From Flavobacterium sp. HJJ (GTDB lineage: Bacteria; Bacteroidota; Bacteroidia; Flavobacteriales; Flavobacteriaceae), in contig NZ_JADKPR010000006.1 of assembly GCF_015351475.1 (NCBI RefSeq), forward strand, positions 124,001 through 188,000: a stretch of 64,000 bases of DNA, read 5' to 3'. The notes under the pieces are model-generated. The model was not told the origin of the DNA, ran no database searches, and saw only the letters and a list, made by a program, of their open reading frames with translations. Every line of letters starts with the position of its first letter. The stretch's first letter is position 1. Positions 52,579 through 62,735 of this stretch are shown here, one piece after another. Both the position numbers and the translations under genes were made by a program.

Positions 52579-53814
52579 ATGAAAAAAGTAAGTATAATAG
52601 GCGGAGGAATAATAGGCTTGTGTTCAGCTTATTATTTAGCCAAAGAAGGCTATGAAGTAGCTGTTTTTGATAAATCAGATATGACAGACGGCTGTTCTTA
52701 CGGGAATGCAGGAATGATTGTGCCGTCCCATATAATTCCGCTTGCACAGCCAGGCATGATTGCCCAAGGGATAAAATGGATGTTTGATAGTCACAGTCCT
52801 TTCTATGTGAAACCCAGATTAAATCTGGATTTGATGAAATGGGGATTACAGTTTTATAAGCATGCCAATTTACAGCATGTGGAGAAAGCAATGCCGGCAC
52901 TTTGTGATCTATCGCTTTTGAGCAAAGAATTGTATCAGGATTTTGCCAAAGAGAACCATTCTTTTTTCTATGAGGAAAAAGGACTTTTAATGCTTTATAA
53001 AACTGATAAAACTGCTGAAGACATGCATCACGAAGGAAAATTGGCTGAAGCATTAGGGCTGGAAGTTGATTTTCTTTCGAAAGAGGAAGTTTCAAAATTA
53101 GAAAATGGAACAGTAACAAGTGTTATCGGCGGTGTTCATTATAAAAGTGATGCACATATTTATCCGCAAAAATTCATGCAGTTTATAAAAGAAGAATTAT
53201 ACAGGCTGAATGTAAAGATTCATCTTCAGACAACCGTGAATGATTTTGTTTTAAAGAATGACACAATTGCTGAAATTGTAACAGACAAAGGCATATTTAC
53301 AGCAGATGAGGTTATTTTGGCATCAGGCTCATGGAGTCCTGAAATTGCTAAAAAACTGAATGTTAATATTTCAATTCTGCCGGGAAAAGGATATAGTTTT
53401 ACTCTAAAAGATCAAAGTCACAAACCTTCAATTCCATCTATTTTATGTGAAGGAAAAGTTGCCGTAACACCTATGAATAATGATATTCGGTTTGGAGGAA
53501 CAATGGAAATTACCCATACTAATGATATCAAAATTAACCAGAACAGAGTACAGGGAATCGTAAATTCAATCAATGATTTTTATCCTGATTTAAAAATTGA
53601 AATGCCCAAGGCGGAAGAAACTTGGTTTGGATTCAGGCCCTGCACGCCTTCAGGGATGCCGATAATTGCCAGGGACAAAAAACTTAAAAATCTGACATTG
53701 GTAACAGGGCATGCTATGATGGGGCTAAGTCTGGCTCCAGGAACCGGAAAAATAGTCACGGAAATTATTTCTGGAAAACGAACGTCTGTTGGCACTGAAA
53801 TGTTTCAACTATAA
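52579..53814 (+). CDS. FAD-dependent D-amino-acid (D-hydroxyproline) dehydrogenase
   Basis: The protein has 411 residues. The FAD motif KVSIIGGGIIGLCSAYYLAK opens the chain and GHAMMGLSLAPGTGK near the C-terminus completes the DadA/DAO fold. It oxidises cis-4-hydroxy-D-proline from the preceding epimerase to 1-pyrroline-4-hydroxy-2-carboxylate, feeding the DapA-family enzyme. It is the last gene of the four-gene operon and is followed by a terminator at 53821. It is a single-chain enzyme, unlike the three-subunit versions in Pseudomonas. Confidence 0.9.
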   Translation: MKKVSIIGGGIIGLCSAYYLAKEGYEVAVFDKSDMTDGCSYGNAGMIVPSHIIPLAQPGMIAQGIKWMFDSHSPFYVKPRLNLDLMKWGLQFYKHANLQHVEKAMPALCDLSLLSKELYQDFAKENHSFFYEEKGLLMLYKTDKTAEDMHHEGKLAEALGLEVDFLSKEEVSKLENGTVTSVIGGVHYKSDAHIYPQKFMQFIKEELYRLNVKIHLQTTVNDFVLKNDTIAEIVTDKGIFTADEVILASGSWSPEIAKKLNVNISILPGKGYSFTLKDQSHKPSIPSILCEGKVAVTPMNNDIRFGGTMEITHTNDIKINQNRVQGIVNSINDFYPDLKIEMPKAEETWFGFRPCTPSGMPIIARDKKLKNLTLVTGHAMMGLSLAPGTGKIVTEIISGKRTSVGTEMFQL

Positions 53815-53820
53815 AAATTC

Positions 53821-53858
53821 AGCTTCATTTTTGATTTAAAAGTGAAGCTAATTTTTTT
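53821..53858 (+). terminator. Terminator after the hydroxyproline operon
   Basis: A 12-bp stem with one G-U pair (53821-53832 with 53838-53849, AGCTTCATTTTT type) is followed by a T-run. It separates the four catabolic genes from the permease. Confidence 0.75.
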
Positions 53859-54002
53859 GTAACTAATCACAGAGCAGTTACATTTTTTTAAAATAATGCT
53901 ATGCAGTTTTAAATTATTTTATTCAAACTAAATTCTAAATGCTGACCATATTTGGAATCTGAAATAGATTTTTAAAGTTTAACTAAACAAACCAACTACA
54001 TA

Positions 54003-55418
54003 ATGACAAAAGACAATCAAAAAGAATTTAAGAAAGAACTAGGACTTCTCGACGGAACCATGCTTGTGGTAGGGTCAATGATTGGTTCGGGAATATTTAT
54101 TGTGAGTGCCGATATTGCCAGACAGGTAGGTTCTACAGGCTGGCTGATTTTAATATGGCTGATTTCCGGATTAATTACCATGATCGCGGCGGTAAGCTAC
54201 GGAGAACTAAGCGCAATGTTTCCCAATGCAGGCGGACAGTATGTTTACTTAAAAGAAGCCTATAATAAATTAATTGCCTTTTTGTATGGCTGGAGCTTTT
54301 TTGCAGTGATCCAAACCGGAACCATTGCAGCGGTGGGAGTCGCTTTTTCAAAATTTGCTGCCTATCTGATTCCGGCTGTAAGTGACGAAAATATTCTTTA
54401 TCAATTGGGCAGTTTTAAGCTCAATGTCGCGCAGATTGTTTCTATTGTAACCATTATTTTTCTCACTTATCTGAATACCTGCGGGGTAAAAAAAAGTAAA
54501 ATGCTGCAGACTATTCTAACTATTATAAAAATACTGTCGATTTCCGGATTAATCATTTTTGGGTTTGCATTGGCAGCTAAAGCGTCAATTTGGGATTCCA
54601 ACTGGACCGATGCCTGGACACCGCGTTCTTTTAATTCAGATTCAGGTTCTTGGTCTCCAATTGGAGGAACGGCTTTGATTTCGGGAATTTCAGCAGCTAT
54701 GGTAGGGGCTTTGTTTTCCAGTGATTCCTGGACTGGAGTTACTTTTATTGCAGGCGAAATTAAAAATCCAAAGCGTAATGTTGGGTTAAGCATGCTTTTG
54801 GGAACAGTTATCGTTACCATAATTTATGTTCTGACGAATTTAATGTACGCCGCTGTTATTCCGTTAAATGAAATTGCGACAGCTAAATCCGATAGGGTAG
54901 CGGTTGTGGCTTCGCAGTATATTTTTGGAGACATCGGGACATTAATAATAGCGCTGATGATCATGATTTCGACATTTGCCTGCAACAACGGATTGATTAT
55001 GGCTGGAGCCAGAGTGTATTATACAATGGCAAATGATGGATTGTTTTTTAAAAAAGCGGCAAAACTTAACAATGCCAGTGTTCCTGCATGGGCACTTTGG
55101 GCACAGTGTTTATGGGCTTCGGTGTTGTGCCTTACTGGTAAATACAGTGATTTACTGGACTTTGTTATTATAATTGTGCTTGTTTTCTATATTCTTACAA
55201 TTTTAGGCATAATTATTCTCCGCAAAAAAATGCCGGATACAGTACGTCCTTATAAAGCTTTTGGGTATCCTTATTTACCATTGCTGTATATAATAATTGC
55301 TTCAGGGATATGTATATCATTATTATTTACAAAAATGTCAACTTGTGGCTGGGGTGTTTTGATTATGCTGATAGGAATCCCGATTTATTATCTGATAAAA
55401 GAAAAAGAGACTGTTTAG
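54003..55418 (+). CDS. APC-superfamily amino-acid permease
   Basis: The protein has 471 residues and twelve membrane helices. The first helix has GTMLVVGSMIGSGIFIVSAD, with the conserved GSGIF substrate-contact segment of the APC/LAT family. The region NAGGQYVYLKEAY is also typical. It should import an amino acid with H+ or Na+, or exchange amino acids. Its position directly after the hydroxyproline operon suggests hydroxyproline or proline as cargo. The next gene is the exported S9 peptidase, 165 bases on. Confidence 0.92.
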   Translation: MTKDNQKEFKKELGLLDGTMLVVGSMIGSGIFIVSADIARQVGSTGWLILIWLISGLITMIAAVSYGELSAMFPNAGGQYVYLKEAYNKLIAFLYGWSFFAVIQTGTIAAVGVAFSKFAAYLIPAVSDENILYQLGSFKLNVAQIVSIVTIIFLTYLNTCGVKKSKMLQTILTIIKILSISGLIIFGFALAAKASIWDSNWTDAWTPRSFNSDSGSWSPIGGTALISGISAAMVGALFSSDSWTGVTFIAGEIKNPKRNVGLSMLLGTVIVTIIYVLTNLMYAAVIPLNEIATAKSDRVAVVASQYIFGDIGTLIIALMIMISTFACNNGLIMAGARVYYTMANDGLFFKKAAKLNNASVPAWALWAQCLWASVLCLTGKYSDLLDFVIIIVLVFYILTILGIIILRKKMPDTVRPYKAFGYPYLPLLYIIIASGICISLLFTKMSTCGWGVLIMLIGIPIYYLIKEKETV

Positions 55419-55583
55419 CTATTATTATGCTTTTATAGCAGAAAATAAGCTGCAGGAAGAGATGTATTAATATTCCGTTTTCTTATTGTATTTGCGGTTT
55501 TAGAGGTAATATAATCATAGTATCTGTTAATATTGACCAACAAGGTTCAGTGAATTAAAACTATTTTTATTAATAATTTAATT

Positions 55584-57839
55584 ATGGGAAGAACTAGTAA
55601 AATAATAAGTTTGATTTTAACACTTTCGTGCTGTTTAACTGCGCACAGTCAAGGAACATTGAAAGAATATAAACGTGCAAATGCGGTAGATTCTTTATTC
55701 AAAAATAAGGTGTTTAATAGTCCTAAAGAATTCCATTGGCTGGAAGATGGTTATTTATGGTACAGTAATAACAATGGAAAAGAAAAGGAGTTTCTTTTGG
55801 TTGATGCTAAGGGAGAAAAACAATTTACAGCTTTTAACCCTAATCAGCTGGCAGCATCGTTATCAAAAAATATGGGTAAAGAAATAAATTTTAATGACCT
55901 TCCCATAGATAATTTAGAATTTGGTAAAAACCATGAAACATTACTGTTTACTATTGATACTATTAAATTTTCGTGTGATTTAAAAAACTATCAATTAAGC
56001 AGAATAAAAGGAGGGTATAAAAAGCCAGCGAAAAAGGATGAATACTGGGGAGATAATTTTGATGAGTTAGGAAATAAACCTGTCGGTTCACCAGATTCAC
56101 TGAACATTGCTTTTATAAAAAACTATAATTTATATATCAGAAACAAAAAAACGAAGGCAGAAATTCAGTTGAGTTATGACGGCTCAAAAGGGTTTTATTA
56201 TTCCTCATACATGCAGTGGTCACCAGACAGCCGTAAAATAATGGCTTATAAAGTAAGACCGGGCGAAGAGCATAAAATTTATTTTGTAGAATCGAGTCCA
56301 AAAGATCAGTTGCAGCCAAAACTGCAGACGCGTGATTATTTAAAACCGGGAGATCAATTGCCTTTTAAAAGTCCGCAGGTATTTGATGTGGCTGCCAAAA
56401 AACAAATTTCAGTTACTACAGATTTATTTCAGCAGCAGTATGATATTTCAGGGATAGAATGGAATGATAACAGCAGTGGCTTTACTTTTGAATACAATCA
56501 GCGGGGGCATCAGGTTTACCGTGTTCTGGAAGTAAACGCGACAACAGGAAAAGTAAAGGTTATTATTGAAGAAACGAGTCCGACTTTTGTAGAATACAGC
56601 GGAAAAAGATACCGATATAATATTAAAAAAAATAACGAAATAATTTGGGCTTCAGAGCGTGACGGATGGAATCATCTGTATTTGTATGATGCCGTTACCG
56701 GAAAGGTCAAAAATCAGATTACAAAAGGAAACTGGCCTGTTAGAGGAATAATTAAAATAGACGAGGAAAAAAGACAAATCTATTTTACAGCAAGCGGACT
56801 GGACAGTAATCAGGATCCGTATTTGCTGCACTATTGCCAAATTGATTTCGACGGAAAAAACTTTAAAAGACTGACAACAGAAAACGGAAACCATAAAGTA
56901 ACTTTTTCGCCGGATTATAAGTATTATGTCGATCAATACTCCAGAGTTGATTTGCCGCCTGTGACTCTTTTGAAAAGAACCGATACACAAAAGACAGTTT
57001 TAGAAATGCAGCAGGCTGATATTTCGGCATTGCAGCAGACTGGGTGGATTGCCCCGGAAGTTTTTACGGCCAAAGGAAGGGATGGTAAAACAGATATTTG
57101 GGGAGTTATTGTACGTCCTACGACTTTTGATCCGGATCGTAAATATCCAATTATCGAATATATCTATGCAGGCCCGCAGGATTCATTTGTTCCAAAAAAT
57201 TTTCAGCCTTACTATTGGGCAATGTCATCTTTGGCAGAATTAGGATTTATTGTAGTTCAGATTGACGGAATGGGAACTTCAAACCGTTCCAAAGCATTCC
57301 AGGACATTTGCTGGAAAAATTTAAAGGACGGAGGTTTCCCAGATAGAAAATTGTGGATGAAAGCAGCTGCGGCCAAATATCCCTATATGAATATTGACAA
57401 AGTCGGCATTCACGGAACATCGGCAGGCGGACAAAATGCAGGAGCAGCTCTAGTTTTTAATTCTGATTTTTATGATGTTGCTGTAGCATCCTGCGGCTGT
57501 CACGATAACCGAATGGACAAAATGTGGTGGAATGAGCAATGGATGGGATATCCGATAGGACCAGAATATGAAGCTTGTTCAAATACTGCTAATGCTGCAC
57601 AGTTAAAAGGAAATCTAATGTTAATTCTGGGAGAATTGGATGATAATGTTGATCCGGCTTCGACGATGCAGTTTGCAAATGCATTGATAAAAGCCAATAA
57701 GAATTTTGAATTGGTTACAGTTCCGGGAATGGGTCATTCAGCCGGAGGAGATTTTGGAGAACGAAAACGAAGAGATTATTTTGTACAGCATTTATTGGGA
57801 GTTACACCGCCTTCCTGGGATGAAATTTATAAAAAGTAA
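55584..57839 (+). CDS. Exported S9-family dipeptidyl peptidase (DPP IV-like)
   Basis: The protein has 751 residues. A signal peptide (MGRTSKIISLILTLSCCLTA) is followed by an eight-bladed DPP IV N-terminal propeller (about 100-510) and an alpha/beta hydrolase domain. The catalytic triad is visible as S613 in HGTSAGG, D687 in ELDDNVDP and H718 in GMGHSAGG. This family removes Xaa-Pro or related dipeptides, useful for proline- and hydroxyproline-rich peptides. It is 52 bases before the GH127 gene on the same strand. Cleavage after Hyp is inferred from context only. Confidence 0.92.
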   Translation: MGRTSKIISLILTLSCCLTAHSQGTLKEYKRANAVDSLFKNKVFNSPKEFHWLEDGYLWYSNNNGKEKEFLLVDAKGEKQFTAFNPNQLAASLSKNMGKEINFNDLPIDNLEFGKNHETLLFTIDTIKFSCDLKNYQLSRIKGGYKKPAKKDEYWGDNFDELGNKPVGSPDSLNIAFIKNYNLYIRNKKTKAEIQLSYDGSKGFYYSSYMQWSPDSRKIMAYKVRPGEEHKIYFVESSPKDQLQPKLQTRDYLKPGDQLPFKSPQVFDVAAKKQISVTTDLFQQQYDISGIEWNDNSSGFTFEYNQRGHQVYRVLEVNATTGKVKVIIEETSPTFVEYSGKRYRYNIKKNNEIIWASERDGWNHLYLYDAVTGKVKNQITKGNWPVRGIIKIDEEKRQIYFTASGLDSNQDPYLLHYCQIDFDGKNFKRLTTENGNHKVTFSPDYKYYVDQYSRVDLPPVTLLKRTDTQKTVLEMQQADISALQQTGWIAPEVFTAKGRDGKTDIWGVIVRPTTFDPDRKYPIIEYIYAGPQDSFVPKNFQPYYWAMSSLAELGFIVVQIDGMGTSNRSKAFQDICWKNLKDGGFPDRKLWMKAAAAKYPYMNIDKVGIHGTSAGGQNAGAALVFNSDFYDVAVASCGCHDNRMDKMWWNEQWMGYPIGPEYEACSNTANAAQLKGNLMLILGELDDNVDPASTMQFANALIKANKNFELVTVPGMGHSAGGDFGERKRRDYFVQHLLGVTPPSWDEIYKK

Positions 57840-57891
57840 CTATTAAAAGGATAGGAGAAAAACGTTTTTTTAATCAAGAAGAAAAGGAATT

Positions 57892-60800
57892 ATGAATAGA
57901 TATAACTTGCTTATTTGTATAGTGTTAAGTTTTTTTGGATTAAACACAATAAAAGTACAGGCTCAAAACGGAGATCAGATTTTAGACGGAATTGGTGAAA
58001 CGGAACTAATTGCCCGGTATTTATTTGATGGCAGTGCAAAGGACTGGTCGAGAAATAATCTGCATGGTAAAATTGAGGAATCTAAAGCCAAATTTGTTAA
58101 TGACGAACAGTTCGGCAGAGTACTTTATCTGCTTGCCGATAATCAGGCTTTTGTTTCGATTCCGGGTGATGCATTGGCGGGAGAAGAATCACTTAGCATA
58201 ACTGGATGGATTTTTATGCGTTCCACTGAAAAAGACCAGTGTTTTTTTGATTTTGGAAAAGATGATAAGTCCCATTTTTTTGCTGCGCCGATGGGTACCA
58301 AAACGGAACAGGTATTTCATACCGAAATCAGTAACGGATTGAATAAATACAAAACAGATTCTCCCGCTCTTGAGGCAGGCAAGTGGAATCATTTGGCAGT
58401 GGTTATTAATATACCTTCAAAATTAATAAGTACTTACGTAAATGGAGTTCTTGTAAGCGAAGCCAAGAATGTAGAATTGGATTTGAACCAATTGTTTAAT
58501 AAAACTGCAGGTTCAGAGAATAAACTCTATATAGGTAAAGCATTGGGTTCTGGAAATGTATTTCTTAACGCCAAACTACATGATTTCAGAATCTACAGAG
58601 TGTCTTTGAGCGACAAACAGATTGGCAGAATTTACAAGAATTCTTTAACAGCAGATCAGGAAGAGGAAACGGCAGAAGATCAGGCTGCAGGATTACCTTT
58701 GTTTTCAAAAAACACTCCACAGCTGTACAATCAGTTTCTGAAAAGCGTCGCTGATATTAAAGTGGAAACTGAAGTAGGGAATCTGCCAAGGATTCCGGCT
58801 TATGTAAAAGGTATTTATCGTGATGGCATTCAAGGACCGGGAGTGCGCGTAATCTGGCCTTCGCCAAAAGACAACAGCCAAGTGCTTAAAACTGGGCAGT
58901 ACACGGTAACTGGAATTGTTCCCGGAACAGATTTGAAGCCAAAAGCCGTTGTTACCATAAAAGAAGCAAAAAAAACTATCCCACCGGAACGTAAGCTGGA
59001 AGCCTTCCATTTGGATCAGGTTTCATTAAATAACAATCTTGACGGAAACCATACAAAACTCATTGAGAATCGGGATAAGTTCCTTACAGCACTTTCGCAG
59101 ACAGATCCGGATTCTTTTCTTTACATGTTCCGAAATGCTTTTGGACAAGAACAGCCAAAAGGGGCCGAACCGCTTGGTGTGTGGGATACTCAGGAAACAA
59201 AACTGCGCGGTCATGCCACAGGACATTACCTGACAGCAATTGCTCAAGCTTATGCGAGTACGGGCTATGATAAAGTTTTGCAGGCCAATTTTACTGATAA
59301 AATGCAGTATATGGTTAATACACTTTATCAATTGTCGCAGCTTTCCGGAAATCCGAAAGAAGCTGGAGGAAAGTTCGTTTCAGACCCAGCTGCAGTGCCT
59401 TTTGGGCCAGATAAAACAGCTTATGATTCAGAATTGAGCAATGAAGGCATGCGCACCGATTACTGGAATTGGGGCAAAGGTTTTATAAGTGCCTATCCGC
59501 CGGATCAGTTTATTATGCTGGAAAACGGCGCAACATACGGCGGACAGAAAACACAAATTTGGGCGCCCTATTATACACTGCATAAAATTCTTGCCGGTTT
59601 AATGGATGTTTATGAAGTAAGCGGTAACGAAAAAGCGCTCGAAACGGCCAAAGGAATGGGAGACTGGGTGTATGCCCGTTTGAAAAAACTGCCTACAGAG
59701 ACACTCATCAGTATGTGGAACAGATATATTGCAGGCGAGTTTGGAGGAATGAATGAAGCAATGGCCAGACTTTACCGAATAACCAAAAATCCCCATTATT
59801 TAGAAGCAGCACAGCTGTTTGACAATATAAAAGTATTCTATGGCGACGCACAGCATTCTCACGGACTGGCAAAAAATGTAGATACTTTCCGGGGATTGCA
59901 CGCCAATCAGCATATTCCGCAGATTATGGGAGCGCTTGAAATGTACCGCGATTCCAATACACCTGACTATTACCGTGTGGCAGATAATTTTTGGCATAAA
60001 ACTGTAAATGATTATATGTACAGCATCGGGGGAGTTGCGGGAGCACGAAATCCTGCCAATGCAGAATGTTTTATCAGTCAGCCGGCAACAATTTATGAAA
60101 ACGGTTTTTCATCCGGAGGTCAAAATGAGACTTGCGCCACTTATAATATGTTAAAATTAACGGGAGATTTGTTCCTTTATGAGCAGCGCGGCGAACTGAT
60201 GGATTATTACGAGCGCGGACTTTACAATCACATACTGGCTTCGGTGGCAAAGGATAGTCCTGCAAATACGTATCATGTTCCGTTGCGGCCAGGATCTGTA
60301 AAACAGTTTGGTAATCCGCACATGATGGGTTTCACCTGCTGTAACGGAACGGCTATTGAGAGTAACACGAAATTTCAGAATTCAATTTATTTTAAAAGTG
60401 CAGACAACGGCGCACTTTATGTAAATCTGTATGTGCCTTCAACATTAAAATGGATCGAAAAGAATATAACCATAGAACAAACAACAGATTTTCCCAATGA
60501 AGATTTTACCCGATTGACTATTAAAGGAAATGGAAATTTTGACATCAATGTCCGTGTGCCTCATTGGGCAGCCAAAGGATTTTTTGTAAAAATAAATGGT
60601 AAAGAAGAAAAAGTGAAAGCCACACCGGGAAGCTATCTTACTTTGAGCCGCAAATGGAAAGACGGAGACACAATCGAGCTTCGCATGCCGTTTGAGTTTC
60701 ATTTGGAACCAGTTATGGATCAGCAGAATATTGCCAGTTTATTTTATGGTCCTGTATTATTAGCCGCACAGGAAACGGAACCTCGAAAAGATTGGCGAAA

Positions 60801-60945
60801 AGTGACTTTGGACGCTAAAGATATCAGTAAATCGATTCAGGGTGACCCAAAGAAACTAGAGTTTACCATTGACGGAGTTCTCTATAAACCATTTTATGAT
60901 ACTTATGGCCGTCACTCTGTTTATATGGACGTTACGCTTAAATAA
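57892..60945 (+). CDS. Exported GH127/GH146 beta-L-arabinofuranosidase with LamG domain
   Basis: The protein has 1017 residues. After the signal peptide (residues 1-24) comes a LamG/concanavalin-like domain (about 35-255), a linker and an Ig-like segment (about 280-355). The GH127-type (alpha/alpha)6 barrel follows, from RKLEAFHLDQV to the end. The zinc-thiolate site of this clan is visible: E746 and C748 in NETCATYN and C816-C817 in FTCCNGT, where one cysteine is the nucleophile. Known members release beta-L-arabinofuranose from hydroxyproline-linked arabinans or pectin side chains. The neighbouring Hyp catabolic genes favour the first. Confidence 0.92.
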   Translation: MNRYNLLICIVLSFFGLNTIKVQAQNGDQILDGIGETELIARYLFDGSAKDWSRNNLHGKIEESKAKFVNDEQFGRVLYLLADNQAFVSIPGDALAGEESLSITGWIFMRSTEKDQCFFDFGKDDKSHFFAAPMGTKTEQVFHTEISNGLNKYKTDSPALEAGKWNHLAVVINIPSKLISTYVNGVLVSEAKNVELDLNQLFNKTAGSENKLYIGKALGSGNVFLNAKLHDFRIYRVSLSDKQIGRIYKNSLTADQEEETAEDQAAGLPLFSKNTPQLYNQFLKSVADIKVETEVGNLPRIPAYVKGIYRDGIQGPGVRVIWPSPKDNSQVLKTGQYTVTGIVPGTDLKPKAVVTIKEAKKTIPPERKLEAFHLDQVSLNNNLDGNHTKLIENRDKFLTALSQTDPDSFLYMFRNAFGQEQPKGAEPLGVWDTQETKLRGHATGHYLTAIAQAYASTGYDKVLQANFTDKMQYMVNTLYQLSQLSGNPKEAGGKFVSDPAAVPFGPDKTAYDSELSNEGMRTDYWNWGKGFISAYPPDQFIMLENGATYGGQKTQIWAPYYTLHKILAGLMDVYEVSGNEKALETAKGMGDWVYARLKKLPTETLISMWNRYIAGEFGGMNEAMARLYRITKNPHYLEAAQLFDNIKVFYGDAQHSHGLAKNVDTFRGLHANQHIPQIMGALEMYRDSNTPDYYRVADNFWHKTVNDYMYSIGGVAGARNPANAECFISQPATIYENGFSSGGQNETCATYNMLKLTGDLFLYEQRGELMDYYERGLYNHILASVAKDSPANTYHVPLRPGSVKQFGNPHMMGFTCCNGTAIESNTKFQNSIYFKSADNGALYVNLYVPSTLKWIEKNITIEQTTDFPNEDFTRLTIKGNGNFDINVRVPHWAAKGFFVKINGKEEKVKATPGSYLTLSRKWKDGDTIELRMPFEFHLEPVMDQQNIASLFYGPVLLAAQETEPRKDWRKVTLDAKDISKSIQGDPKKLEFTIDGVLYKPFYDTYGRHSVYMDVTLK

Positions 60946-60980
60946 TTTGCTTAAAAGCATTTAAAACAATCAAAAAGGCA

Positions 60981-62672
60981 ATGAAAAAATCAATTATAAG
61001 TATTCTTTTATTCTTATTTATGACGACAACAGCGTTTTCAAGTGAACTTGTGGATGTAGTGAACACTTTTCAGTCAGATAAAACGGCACTGCAGAATTTT
61101 TATTCAAACAATGAATCGGAAGAATATTATGTGCGTTTTTCCAAGTTCTATGATGATTGGGGCAAGACGGTAAAAAATATTGATTTTAAAAGTTTATCCA
61201 AAGACGGAAAAGTCGATTATCTATTATTGAAAAACCTGATAGTCAAAGGTGATTATTTCTTGCAGCTGGAGTATAAAGCTTTTAAGGAAATCGAGGCTGT
61301 TTTAGATTTTTCAGACGAGATGAATCTTTTTGTTAAAGAAAGAAGAAGAGGCAAAAAACCGGTTTCAAATCAGCTGGCCAAATCGTTTGATGTGGCTGTA
61401 ATCAGTATTGACAAAAAAATCGAGCAGTTAAAAGGCAAACCTTTCAAAGATTGGTTTGCTGCTGACAAAGCTTCAAAATCGGTAACTGCTTTTGAAAAAT
61501 CACTTAAAGAAGCTTATGATTTCTATTATAGTTATGATCCTGATTTTACCTGGTGGATGGAAAAGCCATATAAAAAGCTGTCAGAAAAACTTAAAACATA
61601 TGAAGATTTTTTAAAAACAAATTATCCCCAAACCAGTATAAAAGATGACGGAAGCGGTATCATTGGTAAACCAATAGGCAGAGAAGCTGTAATTAAAAGT
61701 CTGGCTTTTGAATACATTCCCTATTCACCAGAAGAATTAATTGCTACTGCTCAAAATCAATTTGAGTGGTGCAAGAAAGAAATGATCAAAGCTTCGACAG
61801 AATTGGGTTATGGAAACGATTGGAAAGCAGCATTGGAACACGTTAAAGACACTTATGTGCCTGCAGGCGAACAGCCTCAAGCGATTACGGATTTATATAA
61901 TCAATCGGTAAAATTTATTGAGGACAGGGATTTAATTACTTTCCCGGATTTGGCAAAAGAAACCTGGCAGATGATTATGATGACGCCCGAACGGCAAAAG
62001 GTGAATCCCTTTTTTACCGGAGGATGGGAAATCAGTATTTCGTATCCTACCGAGGACATGGATCAGAAAGACAAACTGATGAGTATGCGGGGAAATAATC
62101 CAAATTTTTCCCGTGCTACGGTGCAGCATGAATTGCTGCCGGGTCACAATCTGCAGTTTTTTATGAACAGCCGTTACAAATCGTATCGAGCTCCTTTTGA
62201 TACTCCTTTCTGGATGGAAGGCTGGGCTTTGTATTGGGAAATCAATCTTTGGAACAAACAGTTTCCGCAGACACCTGAGCAAAAATTAGGAATGTTATTC
62301 TGGAGAATTCACCGCTGTGCCCGAATCATTTTTTCGTTAAAATACCATTTGGGAGAAATGACACCGCAGCAATGTATTGATTTACTGGTGAATGAAGTCG
62401 GGCATGAAAGGGCAAATGCAGAAGCAGAAGTCAGACGTTCTTTTGCAAGCGGAGATGCACCTCTGTATCAGGTAGCGTACATGACGGGAGGATTACAGTT
62501 TTATGCTTTAAGAAACGAATTGCTGGCCAAAGGATGGACAGAGAAACAGTTTCATGACCGGGTTTTGAAGGAAAATATAATGCCGGTGGAAATGCTTAGG
62601 ATTTTGCTTGAAGATTTACCGGTTTCAGAAGATTATAAAACAAACTGGAAGTTCTCAACAGATTTTAAATAA
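60981..62672 (+). CDS. Exported DUF885-family metallopeptidase-like protein
   Basis: The protein has 563 residues. A signal peptide (MKKSIISILLFLFMTTTAFS) is followed by an all-helical chain. The zinc-type motif HELLPGH lies at H383-H389, and an acidic ligand candidate in EGWALYWE follows ~25 residues later. DUF885 proteins are thought to be metallopeptidases or carboxypeptidases. The exact specificity is unknown. It lies 35 bases after GH127 in what looks like one transcript with S9, GH127 and the following gene, so it probably trims exported glycopeptide fragments. Confidence 0.87.
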   Translation: MKKSIISILLFLFMTTTAFSSELVDVVNTFQSDKTALQNFYSNNESEEYYVRFSKFYDDWGKTVKNIDFKSLSKDGKVDYLLLKNLIVKGDYFLQLEYKAFKEIEAVLDFSDEMNLFVKERRRGKKPVSNQLAKSFDVAVISIDKKIEQLKGKPFKDWFAADKASKSVTAFEKSLKEAYDFYYSYDPDFTWWMEKPYKKLSEKLKTYEDFLKTNYPQTSIKDDGSGIIGKPIGREAVIKSLAFEYIPYSPEELIATAQNQFEWCKKEMIKASTELGYGNDWKAALEHVKDTYVPAGEQPQAITDLYNQSVKFIEDRDLITFPDLAKETWQMIMMTPERQKVNPFFTGGWEISISYPTEDMDQKDKLMSMRGNNPNFSRATVQHELLPGHNLQFFMNSRYKSYRAPFDTPFWMEGWALYWEINLWNKQFPQTPEQKLGMLFWRIHRCARIIFSLKYHLGEMTPQQCIDLLVNEVGHERANAEAEVRRSFASGDAPLYQVAYMTGGLQFYALRNELLAKGWTEKQFHDRVLKENIMPVEMLRILLEDLPVSEDYKTNWKFSTDFK

Positions 62673-62735
62673 TTAAAAAGCGCTTCTTTAAAGCGATGAT
62701 TATAGACTGATAAAAAAAACTATAAATACCGAGAT

